From Echinometra lucunter (taxonomy: Eukaryota; Echinodermata; Echinoidea; Camarodonta; Echinometridae), in assembly GCA_029962745.1 (NCBI GenBank), contig CM057167.1, positions 16,137,785 through 16,201,784 on the forward strand: a stretch of DNA of 64,000 bases, written 5' to 3'. Under the pieces are notes generated by a model that saw only the letters and a program-made list of their open reading frames with translations, ran no database searches and had not been told where the DNA came from. Of the stretch, positions 1-11,285 are shown in pieces. A program made the translations under genes and the position numbers. Numbering within the stretch: the first letter of the stretch is position 1; each line of letters opens with the position of its first letter.

Positions 1-84
1 GCTGATGATAAGAGCATCAAGGCAACAGTGGTAGCTTGGGACTCGGCCACAGAAATCTTAGATGTTGTAAAAGGTTTCTTTTAA
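1..84 (+). CDS. PHOSPHO2-like HAD phosphatase, C-terminal end (partial at window edge)
   Basis: The first 28 codons form the end of an open frame closing with TAA at 82-84. The 27 residues align almost without change to the C-terminus of the complete PHOSPHO2-like protein at 12934-13695: both share KATVV.WDSATEILDVVKGFF, with differences such as DDKS for DECI and A for P. This gene ends at FF, whereas the complete copy adds GS. No catalytic motif lies in this piece. It must be the end of a tandem paralogue whose body lies upstream of the window. The 3'UTR follows, and AATAAA-type polyadenylation signals occur near 473-480. The similarity is close enough for a recent duplication, though gene conversion is possible. 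Confidence 0.85.
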   Translation, partial: ADDKSIKATVVAWDSATEILDVVKGFF

Positions 85-1984
85 ATATAACATTCAACGA
101 GTTCTGGCCATGCAATTACATTGTGAAAGAAAATCTTTCAAAGCAACTGGGAAAAAAGGTAAAGAAGAAAAAGAGGAGGAAGAAAGAAGAGTATGGGGAA
201 AGAGAGGGCTGAAACTATATAATACCCCTATTTTTCATTTACAACGTAAATAAACTTACCTATGGGTAATCTCCCCCACCCCCATCAAAATAGACCTACC
301 CTGGCGCCGCCCTGGATTTAATAATAGCAATATTTCTTTAAAAGTGCATAATACTTTTTAAAAGTCTCCATGCGCTTCACGTATATAGATAAGCCTTACT
401 CTACAAAATAATGCTATTACATGTATAATAGTATAGTTCCTGAAAATATATACTGACATCCTACCAGCGATAAATAAAATAAAACACACAGAAAGGAATA
501 AGCATAAATATGAATTCTATCTATGCATGTATAACAAAATCTATACTCGAGAAAAATAAACGTATTATCATATTTCATATAACCTCATGCATTATTTCAA
601 CTTTTAAAAGGAAAGATTTTTTTTTTTTACATTACATTACCTAACGGTGTTAGAAGCACAATTTTGATTGCTTTCCATAGCTCCAACACCTAATCTGAAT
701 TCACAAAAGTGGTTCAAACGACATTATTGACTGCTCAACTCCAAGTGACAGTAATGTTGTCCCAAGACCAGTTTTATTTTTAATTTGGAGCTGCGTTGAT
801 GTAAAAATCAGCCTAACACTAACACCAAAAGGTCAACACCAAACTTGAAATCATCCATTGTTTCGTTTGATAAAGTTGGCGTACCATAGTTCACATTCTC
901 ATTGGCATATAGCGAGATGCAGGTGAGAAAACGCGTGGCAGTTGTATAGGTCGGTCAATGGGGGTGCACATCAACTTTGATTTTCAGTATTCATTAATTT
1001 ATGTCTATTGTTTTGAACTACTTAAGGTTTCTTATATAATTTCTGTATTTGTATTTAACTTTAATTCCTGGTATTGAATTATAGACAGAAAACAGTGCGC
1101 TTAGAAACACCCGTATTAAGCGCCAAATAAATGTTTTGTATTATCATTATTATTATATTACATGCCTAATTGTTCATATTTATTTGGTTATTATATCTAA
1201 TTATTGTACTTGAGTTCAAAAGGTCGATGATTATCTAATACTCTATAATAATCGGAATAGCCTAGCTTTAAAATGTGGGCAATGACGTCAGTGTCATCAG
1301 CTTATTATATTTTATAGTACTCAGTAATTTTTGTGCTTTGTTTGTTAAAGATGATAAGTTGACTTTGTCTGGGTATAGTTATGATTGTTTTTACATTTTT
1401 AAAAAGTTTAGTGGGATATTTGATGGGGTTTATACTTGTTTGGTTGGCTTTTTTTTTTTAAGAAAAGAGAAAAAATATCGGAAAGCCTATGATTTTTGCC
1501 GATGGACAGAATGTGTTTAGCTGGTTTTGGAAAACCTGTGTTAACGCGTGTGTAGTACGTTCTGTCCCCAACCCAGAGAAGTAACCTGCTGCCTCCTGGA
1601 ACCGGGCGGTTCCTGTGTAAAGCCTACGGGAAAAAGAGAATTCAGTAGTCAGTGGCTTAAAAGTGCATTTGTCGCTATGAAATGGACAAATACCGTTCAC
1701 AACAGGTCAACAGGCATGACAAGTAATCACAGTTTCAAACTAAAACGTTTTATTTAATCACTGTTTGTTTATTAGGACAGGAAAAGGTTTGGCTGCTAAT
1801 GCAGACATCACAGAAGAGAAATAATTGTTTGTATTTTGATTATTTTGACTGCAATATAACAATCGTGCATCTAAAACAAGGCTGAAGAATCATTCTACAT
1901 GTCCTACAGGTATTGTTTTTGTTTAAATTTCGATTGTACAATTGATATTCTGAAAAATGCAAAGAAAATATCTTTAAATTAAAG

Positions 1985-2054
1985 AAATCTGAATCTGATA
2001 GATAAAAAGATAGACAGATAGATAGATAGATAGAAAGAGAGAGAGAGAGTGAGT

Positions 2055-2121
<67 letters not shown>

Positions 2122-2125
2122 GGTG
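1985..2125. repeat. GATA/GA microsatellite with poly-G tail
   Basis: GATA units pass into a long GA run and then a poly-G stretch. The same GA-then-poly-G structure recurs at 5600-5745 inside the PGP-like gene and in short form near 33180-33215. Confidence 0.9.
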
Positions 2126-2616
2126 GGGGGAGAAGGGGGCGAAAGAAGGGTCAGGGAAAATGAAAGGGTGGGCTATAATGAAGTCGTCTAAATATCAGGT
2201 ATAACAAGGAAAGTTTCATAATAACTGTCTCTCACATAAACCTATACTTTAGGCCATCCTACATACAATAATAACGCCTTTCTTTTAAACAAATTTTACA
2301 CCTAATACTGAATAATCCATTTTTTCTGACAATGTTGTACACTGCTTGTTCTTCCAATGGAATACATACATTACACAAATATTTCTATTTTACCCTGTTT
2401 ATACCGTATGATTAAGTATAATCATAGGGAAATTCATGAATAAAAACCCTTTCATGACAATACTTCGCCTTTTCAATTTCGTATGTATGTATTCAAGATT
2501 AGAATCCATTCAAAATGTGTTTGATAGGAAGACATATGCAACTTTTAATGAAGCATGTTTTTCTTTTGGGGTCTCTATTTTCCTTTTATCCACTTTCAAG
2601 ACTGAAAGTTGGTTAA

Positions 2617-2739
2617 AATCGTTAGGTTGGTTAAAATATGAACCTGCCAACAGCTGGTTAACACATTTTTATGTAAAACATTAGGGGATTTTTTTTAACC
2701 CACCGTTGGCAGGTTGATATTTTAACCAACTTAATGATT
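2617..2739. repeat. Foldback repeat with about 45-bp arms
   Basis: The arm at 2617-2661 and the reverse complement of 2695-2739 match over about 45 positions with a few differences, sharing GTTGGTTAAAATAT and AACCTGCCAAC. The 33-bp loop is T-rich. No clear target duplication is visible. Probably a small inverted-repeat element. Confidence 0.7.
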
Positions 2740-3236
2740 TATAATCGACTATTCTAAGGGCATGGTTCTAATTTTTACAGGCAAAATCTAATTTTTCATC
2801 ATCGCCGTGATCATCATCATCATCATTTCATAATCATTATCATTTTCATTCTCCTTTTGATTCAGGATTTCATTTATTTTGTCCATTCTGCTGATTAAAC
2901 ATGTTTATCTATTTCATAATATCTATTTGGGGTTGCCATATTTTCAAGCAAATTGCTTACTATGGCAGTCCTTCTTCCGCAAATAGTTTTATGTTTAATG
3001 AATTACAATAATTTGACAATTTATCATTTCTTGTTTGTTTCTGAAAAATGATTCTTACAAATACTTGCTTATTCATGATTCATCGTCAAAAAGTACTTTG
3101 GATTTTATGTTACCGAAAAATGTTGTACTTATATGAATGCAGAAGAGAAAAAATCAAATCAAATCAATCAAATCCACTATATTGGCGAATCTAAGCGGTT
3201 AATCCTTCAATTTCACCGTTTTTCTGAGTATCGAGA

Positions 3237-3551
3237 CACTGAATTTACCGTAAAAATTATACGGTAGAATGTCGTGCAGCAAGTTGCCACCTAATTACCG
3301 TAATTTTTACGGTTGGACTGTATTGTATGTAAATTACGGCTAACCACTGCATATTACGTAATAATTACCGTTATTTTAATGGTAAAATAAAATAAAATGG
3401 GCCAACCGTTGAAATAACGGTAATTATTACGTAATATACAGTGGTTAGCCATAATTTACAATACAGACGAACCGTAAAAATTACGATGGAAAGTCGTGCA
3501 GCAAGTTACCACCCAATTACCGTAATTTTTGCGGGTAATTTTTTTACAGTG
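3237..3551. mobile_element. MITE with CACTG ends and internal palindromes of TTACCGTAA motifs
   Basis: The left end reads CACTGAATTTACCGTAA and the right end, reversed, CACTGTAAAAAAATTACC. Inside, the blocks CGTGCAGCAAGTT, GGTTAGCC and ATTACCGT recur in opposite orientations, so most of the element can fold on itself. It ends 38 bp from the stop codon of the PGP-like gene, so it probably lies in that gene's 3'UTR. Confidence 0.7.
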
Positions 3552-3589
3552 AACTTCAACTGCCTCAGTGACAATCGTCAACATTGGTT

Positions 3590-5670
3590 CTACTCTAAAA
3601 GTTCGCCAAAATGACCAATCGACTCGATGTAGAAGTCGGGCACCAGTTCCCGCTCCTCCTCCTTCTCGCTCTCCTGGCACCTGAGGATCTCTTCTTCGCT
3701 GGTGTTCCCGGTCAGAACTGCCAAAGTCTTCAGCCCAGAGTTCTTACCAAAGAGAATGTCTGAACCAAGACTATCTCCAATCATGATGGCGCGTTCAGGA
3801 TCGATGTCGTATCTGCGTATTAAGGTGATGATATTCAAAAGAATTATTAAGTGTGTATATGATCGTATGAAAATAAATCCTACAATTCAAAGTTATATGG
3901 CTATGTATACGGGGCCTCTAGCGAATAAAACATTTGAAGAGTTTTAACATTACCCCCCCCCCCCCCAGGTTCAGAGCATAAAAACTAAGATATATATTCT
4001 AGTCATCCCACGTGAAATAAAAGACAAGGTCAAAGGTTATATCAAGAATTCTATAACGAAGGCATGCTGCACCCACCGGCGTAAATCAACTTTGAGGAGG
4101 GGGGGGGGGGGGGGGGGGGATGATCGAATTTTTTCGGATTTTTTTTTCTGTCGAACTCACACTTAAGTATAAACACACACCTCCACCCTCCCGCACCCCC
4201 TTACACACATTTTAATATTTATTTTGCGAGCGAGCCAAAATAACCACTTTTCTGGTTTTCAATTGCATTTTCAAATAGAATTATAAAATTATGATGGTTG
4301 TTTATGACAAATTATTAAAAACTTTACTAACTGATAAATTAAGATATAATTTCTTCCTTAAAAAAGGAGGGGGATATTTGTACACGCCACCCCCCCCCCC
4401 TCGAAAAAGTGTGTGTGGGGGGGGGGGGATATATCCCCCATCCCCACGGGATTTAGGCCAATGGCTGCACCAAATAGGCATGATTCGGTCAGCTACATTT
4501 AGCATGTTGAGTGTTTGCACATACTACTTGACTTCACTACTGCTATCACACCTGAAAGAGTCATGGTTGGGTCCAAATTTTTGAAAGAATAACAAGATAA
4601 TGAGGGGTACCTTTTTTTGCATCTAAGGTATAGTTTTTAAAGGGCAAAATGCAAGCGCTGGATGAACCCCCCTCCCCCATCAATACGACAGTGAGACCAT
4701 GGAACCATGGTGCGACATTGCTCTAACCATGGATCCCACCACAAATCCTCAAAAAGAACTTACTTTTCTTGTATACACTCAAACGTATATCTGCTTGGCT
4801 TGCCAAGAACTGTGGCTTTCCTTTTCGATGCAACTTCTAAACATCGCACTAGTGAACCCGTACCTGTGTTTTGAAAAATTTAGGAGACAGAAATATAGGG
4901 TGATGTTCCTTATTCCGAAGGTTCATTATTCCGAAGGTTTGTTATTCCGAAGGTTTTTTATTCCGAAGGTTCGTTATTCCGAAACATGCAAATTGCGTAT
5001 ACCTAGATGTTCGTTATAGTCCGAAAATGAAAAAGGGTTCGTTAATCCGAACATTTGTGGCGTTATTCCGAAGGTTCGTTAGTGCGAAAATAAAATAAGG
5101 TTCGTTATTCCGAAGGTTCGTTAATCCGAAAATGAAATAGGGTTCGTTATTCCGAAGGTTCGATAGTCCGAAAATGAAATAAGGTTCGTTGGTCCGAAAA
5201 TAACTTTCGAACTAACGAACCTTATTTCATTTTCGGACTAACGAACCTTCGGAATAACTAACCTTCGGACTAACGGAACCTTCAGACTAACGAACCTTCA
5301 GAATAACGAACCTTCGAAATAACGAACCTTCGAAATAACAAACCTTCGGAATAAACGAACAATGCGCATCCGGAATAACGAACCTTCGGAATATTGAACT
5401 GTAACCAAAATATATCAGGAATAAGTGCTCATATAAGAAACTCATTTGCACCTGAATAGATAGCATTCAAAAATATGTTTGATTCGTCGAATAGAATAGC
5501 AAATACAAATAGGCCCAAGGCGGTGATTATGAACAATGGATGAAAGGAGATATTATAGAGAAAGATATAAAAATAGAAGGGAAGTAAAGGGGGGTAAAGA
5601 TATATGAAGATGAAAGAGAGAAGAGAAAGAGAGTGAGAGGGAGAGAGAGAAATGGAAAGAGAGAGAGGGA

Positions 5671-5725
<55 letters not shown>

Positions 5726-6197
5726 GGGGGGGGGGGGGGGGAGTGGGAGGGGAGCGAGAACAAATCAAAGCGTATCACAGGGTCTGTTGAAATGTACAGT
5801 AATCTCCGAATTTAACTATGCCTACAGATTGTTTGAGAGTTGAGGAAAGACGGGGAAAGTGATGGATACCTTAACAAATTAGATAAAATGAAGAGACTTT
5901 GAACTTAATCCGTACCTGGCATAACAATATTGGATTTGTTCATGCGCAACTGCGGGTCCCCATTGGTCCCAATGAAGACTTTAATGTCAGGGTTACTGAG
6001 GTACGATGTGGCCTTGAGGAGTTTCATGTAGCTGAAGTGCGGATCGAAACCCACAACAACTCCACTGACCTGGATTAAAACAAAATAGTAGATCAGACAC
6101 TGGAATTGAAAATGGTAGTACCTAAATTTTCAAGAAAGAAAGAAAGAAAGAAAAAAAACCCAAGGCAAACAAACAAATTACACTGTAAATAAAAAAC

Positions 6198-6228
<31 letters not shown>

Positions 6229-9145
6229 GAAAACGCACCAACCAACCAAAAATTCCTCAATATAAATGCGTAAAAACATGTAAACAAACAACAACAAGAA
6301 AAAAAAACACAGCAAAATATCTGAAATGATTGATTAGAAAGCTTCAGACAATATTTTCGTCATTAATGCATTGAAAAATGTACTCCTATATTCCCTTAAC
6401 AGTTTTTTTTTTGTCTATGTGAATTCTTGAATACACATGGATTGAAGGAACCCCCCCAAAAAAACCAACAACAACAAAAAAACAACAACGACAACAACAA
6501 CAATAAAGCCGTGTCCTTACCTCGGGGTCTAGTTCCACATGATCAGCTCGATAATCAAAGAAATTACTGTCCATCACGTCTGGCTGTAAACAGATGAGTA
6601 AAAATTGTTAGGATAGCGCAAAAATGACCCCCGCCCCCAAAAGATCCTGTCTTTTTGGTCCGATAGTAATAGTGATGATGACGATACCCGGTAATAAAAA
6701 TAATGATGATAATAACGAACTTGAAGATGATGATAATGATAATAATCACAATAATAAAAATGACGATAATAATAATAATAATAATAATGATAATAATAAT
6801 AAAAAACAATATGGTTTATTCATCCAGGGTAGCCACATGAGTATTACTACTGCAACTGCTCTTCCTGCGGGCCCTGCAATTATTATTACCCCAGCAATGC
6901 CAAGCACCCATTTAATACACCTGGCTCGAGAGGAACATGTGGGCAAAACACCTTGTCCAACACTCTTACAAATTCCGAGTCAGACTTGACCCGGAAAATA
7001 GTCCGTTGGGGCTACACTCCGTTCCGGGTAAAAAATGACATGGATTAAAGTAAAAATAACCCGGGATAAGGTCAAATGTGACCCGGAAACAAGTCTTCGT
7101 GACCCTATTCCGGGTCCTTTTTTGACTCGGAATGGAGTGTGGCCCAAACAGACTATTTTCCGGGTCAATCTGACCCGGAATTCTTAAGAGTGAAGAATGT
7201 AAGCACAGAGCGAGGAATGAACCCAGGACCTCTCGTATGAGAGGCAATCTGACCCTTGACCACTATACACCACGGTGCTCCCGATAACGTACCCCTGTTC
7301 CTGTGTAGGCGATATCATGTAATCTCATCTCTTCTTCTAATCCTGGAGATCCAGTCATGTAGAGCTTCCCTTGGAATTTTAGCTTGTGCTTCAGGTAGAG
7401 AGCAGTAGTGTAAGCAGAGCTGAAGATTTCGTCCTGTGGAAAGTGGTTTCATCAGGTGGAAAACACATAATATGTCTTTGATAAAGGGCTAGATTTAACT
7501 GTTGATAATAAAACAGATTTCACTAAAAGCAATAAATGAATCAATAATTACACCTGGAATTCAATAGTTATCGATATGCTGTTGACGATAAGTTTCACAG
7601 AATGTTTTGGTGGTTTTGGAGCAGTTTGTTATTCATTATTGAATATCAAATCAGTATTCGCTCTAAAAAGGTGCAATTTCGCACCCCAAATGCAAGAATA
7701 GCAGCACCTTTTGGGGGAGATTGCAAGATAAATTATTGATTTGGTTGTCACTCATTTATTATTTTGCTTAGTCTTGAACAGCTTAAAAAAAAAAATCATC
7801 TAATATGGTCCAGTTAATTCCAAAAAAGGTAGCAGTTTTGCTATTCTATACCTCGCTAACTTCAATGTCAAAGTTTCTGAATTCCTCCTGAAGTTGCTTT
7901 CTTGACCTGGCGCTACCGTTAGTTACGAAGATCAGTTGTTTCCCCTGCATAATTCAAAAAATAAAATATTGGAATTCGTCACTCATTAATTTCTCACGGG
8001 TATTGCGGAAGACGAAAGATATTGAATACAGTCATAGAATGGTCGCCCATGCATGAAATAAGAGGGGCCGGGGATAAGAAACAATACAAAACTAAAAAGA
8101 AAATCAAACAATACAAAACTAAAAGAAAATCAAATAACTCTAAACAAAATATTTTAAAAGACGAAGCAAGTGTCATTCACAAAACTACAATATAAACAAT
8201 ACCACTACATGTAGTACAATATCTTGGTAACGTCAGTTACCGTGGAACTGCCCACATGTAGATTCCTGCTTGGATATTTGGAAAGAATTTATGGCTTAAA
8301 CCGTTGGATAAGTTTTCTTTAACAGCGAAATTCTATTTGTCAGACAGCAGCATTTTGTTAAAGAGTTGCACCGACTTTATTGTACTTTCATTTAACAACC
8401 AACCATTAAGACAAAGCTAACAAAAACGGAAGTGGTGAAAAGTGAAACAATCGAAGCTACTCGAATCAATATTTGGCTATTTCAGCACCTTTACACGTAC
8501 CATTTCTCTGAGCTTCTTCAGTGTTTCAACGGCACCATCGATTTTTCCAGTGTTAGTATGCCACAGAACTCCTGGAAATATATGAATACTGTAAATGATA
8601 ATTTTGATATACTGACTTCCATGAACAGAGGAATTTCCGTATACTTGCATTGTCCCGGTCATTGCATGCCTTATGAATATACTTCATTATATAATTATAC
8701 AAACACAAAACAAAATTAAAAAAACAACAACGAAAACAAACAGTAACTGTGATATATGTTATCTTGAACTGTGCTCATTTAAAAAAAAAAACATACTAAA
8801 AGCATTATGAGAAAGAAGACAAAACAGTCTTTGTTGATATTGAAATCATAGATTTCAGTCATTATCTTTCTAAAATTGTTTATCTTCCCACACTTCAAAT
8901 TAATTTCAAATACATTCAAAGCAACAAAGAAGTAGTTAAAAAAATACAGACTAAATGATCATAGTATGCGGGTACGCACGGTGATCCTATAGTTGTTCTG
9001 TACTATTATGCGACATCATAGAAAATGAGCCGATCTGACATTCACCAAGAACCAGCAACTCACCGTGGCAGTCAAAAAGAACCGTGTCGAAAGGCTCCAG
9101 GAGCTCCTTCATCAGGGTTTTTGTCAATTTACTGCAGGAACTCAT
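3590..9145 (-). CDS. PGP: Phosphoglycolate/glycerol-3-phosphate phosphatase-like HAD protein (eight exons)
   Basis: Family role: cytosolic removal of 2-phosphoglycolate, glycerol-3-phosphate or related side products; the relative chronophin (PDXP) acts on pyridoxal phosphate. Exons in gene order: 9145-9064, 8571-8501, 7944-7852, 7433-7293, 6583-6521, 6069-5916, 4863-4764, 3812-3590. All have AG/GT borders and join in frame to 308 aa, close to the family's roughly 300-320. Family blocks: GKQLIFVTNGS (52-62, motif II Thr59), cap segment VVVGFDPHFSYMKL, PGTGSLVR, GKPSRYTFEC (motif III Lys223), MIGDSLGSDILFG (motif IV Asp248/Asp253), VPDFYIES. Start: the first ATG in frame (MSSCSK). Oddity: motif I reads FDCHGVLW, with nucleophile Asp25 present but His27 where the family has the second Asp. 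The exon 1/2 junction falls inside this motif. PGP is preferred over PDXP by overall resemblance only. Confidence 0.92.
4096..4119. repeat. Poly-G tract in the last PGP-like intron
   Basis: A run of more than 20 G. Similar G or C runs occur at about 2110, 3952, 4382, 5722, 9930, 11235, 15147, 22575, 22960, 23350, 33198, 34355, 40970, 43620 and 45815. Their exact lengths are likely unreliable in the assembly. Confidence 0.85.
4906..5400. repeat. Inverted minisatellite of TTATTCCGAAGGTTCG units
   Basis: From about 4906 to 5200, short units of the form TTCGTTATTCCGAAGG and TTCGTTAGTCCGAAAATGAA repeat on the + strand. From about 5205 to 5400 the same units continue as their reverse complement (CTTCGGAATAACGAACC), so the whole array is one large imperfect hairpin. 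It lies in the intron between the last two PGP-like exons. No coding potential is seen. Confidence 0.85.
5600..5745. repeat. GA microsatellite with poly-G end in a PGP-like intron
   Basis: A long GA/GAGG run ends in poly-G. The apparent proteins it encodes (RERERER or SLSLSL) are simple-sequence artefacts. Confidence 0.9.
6675..6810. repeat. ATGATA/AAT microsatellite in a PGP-like intron
   Basis: Trinucleotide-rich stretch of GATGAT, AATAAT and AAC units. Translated frames give poly-Asn/Asp or poly-Ile, which are not genes. Confidence 0.85.
6960..7193. mobile_element. Foldback MITE with CACTCTTA ends, rich in GACCCGGAA motifs
   Basis: The left half (ACTCTTACAAATTCCG, then GACCCGGAAAATAGTC) matches the reversed right half (CACTCTTAAGAATTCCG, GACCCGGAAAATAGTC) over about 70 bp of each end. 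It lies in the intron between the exons at 7293-7433 and 6521-6583. Its frames do not match the family protein, so it is not an exon. Confidence 0.7.
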
Positions 9146-9907
9146 GATTACTTCGACAACAGCTTTCAAGACCAGACTGTATCAGGAGAGAGAGAGAGTG
9201 AGAGAGATAATGAATGTACATGCAGATGAAAATCGGTAGAGAAAGTCTAGCCGTGCGTGTGACTGCCTTTGTTAGCAATGATGATGTAATGACACAAAGG
9301 AGATAGTGTAATGGCAACGGAATTTTCCATGCAGAGGATAATACCATCTTGTTTAAAGGATCTAGGAAACCGATCTAGGAAAGAAGAGAGATGTTTCTCG
9401 TAAAGAAAAAAAGAATTTAGTAGTATTACAATAATGCAGTGAAGTTAAAACTTCGAAGATTAAGGTGGATTGTGAATTTTTGACTTGTTGGAGGATGTCC
9501 CGAAAGAACAAAGACATTAAAGAAGGGGATTCCCCTCTCTCTGGAAGATGTTGCAATGTCATCATCACCGTATCTTACAAAACTGTGTATATTAGTGGCA
9601 GGCCTATCCCAGTAATGTATTGAATTCAAAACTTTGAAGATTAAGGCTGATTGTGAATTCTGAACATGTTGGGTAACTCATGTTTTAATCTAAAGAACAA
9701 AGAAAGGGTTTTTCAAAGATGGCGTTATCGGCATACTACACTGGTACATTGAGTGAATTGCAAACTAGTGGCAGGAGATAAAGAGATAATTTTTAAAAGT
9801 AGGATGAAGAGAAAGGGAGCGTAGGGAGGCAGTTTTGTTTGAGATCGAAATGTAGGGAAATTGACTCTTTCAAGCTGTTTGCGACCTCTGAGTTGTACAG
9901 AACGAAG

Positions 9908-10155
9908 CAGGGGTGGCGCTACTAGGGAGGGGGGGGGGGGGGGGGGCGACCGTGTCGGACCGTCCTCTATATGATTTTTCAAGTGATCAAAAAGAGAGCG
10001 AGAGGAAAAAAAAAGAGGAGAAAGGGAAGAAAAAGAGAGGACTTGGTCATGCAACTATACATTTAAAATAATACCCATATTTTTCATTTAAAACGTAAAT
10101 AAATTAGCCTATGGGCCATCTTGCCCCTTATCAAAATACCCTGGTGCCGCCCCTG
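9908..10155. mobile_element. hAT-like non-autonomous element with 8-bp target duplication
   Basis: The ends are CAGGGGTGGCGC and, reversed, CAGGGGCGGCACC. The 8-bp sequence GAACGAAG occurs immediately before (9900-9907) and immediately after (10156-10163) the element. Eight-bp duplications and CAGGG ends are typical of hAT transposons. The interior has a poly-G run and purine-rich DNA with no transposase. The family recurs at 45785-46064 and in part at about 150-315. Confidence 0.8.
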
Positions 10156-10248
10156 GAACGAAGACATATTGGAAATTTTATAGATATGTACGCATCCTCG
10201 GCATCTTTTATGCTCCCATTCCCCCATGAATATAGAATTCGAAGTAGA

Positions 10249-10352
10249 GGTGCCGTAGTCGAGTGGTTTAAGGCGGCTTGACTGGAGACGCGAAGGTCCG
10301 GGGTTCGATCCCCGGCACGGCATGCACTTATGCCCTTGAGCAAGGCATTCTA
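10249..10352 (+). repeat. tRNA-derived SINE-like element (tRNA head)
   Basis: There is an A box TAGTCGAGTGG at 10256-10266 and a B box GGTTCGATCCC at 10302-10312. A tRNA-like acceptor-end GCACGGCA follows, then GCCCTTGAGCAAGGCATT, a body motif common behind tRNA heads in animal SINEs. The T-arm does not pair properly as a 5-bp stem with a 7-base loop, so this is a pseudo-tRNA or SINE head rather than a working tRNA gene. Confidence 0.6.
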
Positions 10353-10529
10353 TCTACATTGCTATTTTATCGTATTTGAAATAAAAGTGATGTGCTGGAT
10401 GCATAATATTGATACCAACGTATGCATACATGTGTTTGTTAAAAAAAAATGAATATAGTTCTATGAAAATGTCACAACATCATCCTTGACAACGACCGAA
10501 GGGATTCAAAGACAAGATTTTTGGACGCT

Positions 10530-11285
10530 CATTATAAGTGAAAAGGGACATTTATTAGATTCGGGATGGGGTGGGGGGGGGGGCACTTTTTATCGCAAGG
10601 AGAAATGGCACTTTAAAATTAAAAAGCAAAAGGGGTTCTTATAAAACATCGAATGGGTGTGTATCAAATTTTAAAAAGGGGCACATGCCAGAAAGCAAAA
10701 GGAGGCTAATGGCACCTACAGCACGTTAACAGAATTGAGAAACAAGAAACTAAAAAAAAAAGGGGGCACTATCAAAAGTAAATTGGGGCATGTGTCAGAT
10801 CTCAGATGAGGCACTAGCCCAAGTGGAAAAGGAGAAATTATCAGAGGTGAGAGGGAGCATTCAGCATGCTGCAGAAGGGCAGTTGCATGCACTGCTATGG
10901 TTAGAACCGAAAATGGGCAGTCAAAAGGGGCGCTTATGACATTTCATTGGGGCCCTTCTGAGAATTGCGTCCTGATCACTCATGAATGTCCGGACATTCA
11001 TGAGTGATAAGGACACAATTCTCAGAAGGGAAAGAATGCTATGGAAAAAGGGAAAGGGTCACTATGGTGTAAAACGGATAGTTGGAAGGATTTAAGAAGG
11101 GCGACTTATCTGAAGAGAAAAAAGACACTAAAATGGGCCCTTGTAAGAAGAAAAAGGGAGCAATGAACAAGTTTGAAAAGGGGCACTTTTCATGGTTAAA
11201 AAGGGGTGCTTGGAAAAGTGTGTGCGTGTGTGTTGGGGGGGGGGGGGGGACACTGTGCCCACTCCTCCGGCTCTGCCGCCCCTGA
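10530..11285. repeat. Degenerate G-rich repeat block (GGGGCACTT / AAAAGGGG motifs)
   Basis: GGGGCACTTTT, AAAAAGGGGC and related motifs recur irregularly. A perfect-looking palindrome lies inside at 10953-11030. The end GGCTCTGCCGCCCCTG at about 11267-11282 resembles the end of the CAGGGGCGGC family, so part of the block may be an element whose left end is unclear. Confidence 0.5.
10953..11030. repeat. 78-bp near-perfect palindrome
   Basis: Two 39-bp arms meet without a spacer at 10991/10992 in GTCC|GGAC. The arms differ at only two positions. It could extrude as a cruciform or form a hairpin RNA. Confidence 0.9.

Larger units (their letters stand above)
85..3236. other. 3'UTR and non-coding DNA downstream of the first PHOSPHO-like gene
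   Basis: No convincing coding exon is seen. About 150-315 resembles the right-hand part of the hAT-like element at 9908-10155, including the end CCTGGCGCCGCCCTG. About 1090-1160 (TTAGAAACACC, TATTAAGCGCC, then an ATT-rich tail) resembles the end of the SINE-like insertion at 58416-58682. A GA microsatellite followed by poly-G lies at 1985-2125. A foldback repeat sits at 2617-2739. Confidence 0.6.

Noticed and set aside
5527..5843. Ser/Leu- or Arg/Glu-repeat proteins
   Set aside because: Products of a GA microsatellite read in several frames.
6564..6989. Poly-Ile / Asn-Asp-rich protein frames
   Set aside because: They come from an AAT/GAT trinucleotide repeat inside a PGP-like intron.
10249..10323. 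tRNA gene (Ser/Leu-like)
   Set aside because: A and B boxes are present, but the T-arm does not fit a normal 5-bp stem with 7-base loop, and a SINE body follows.
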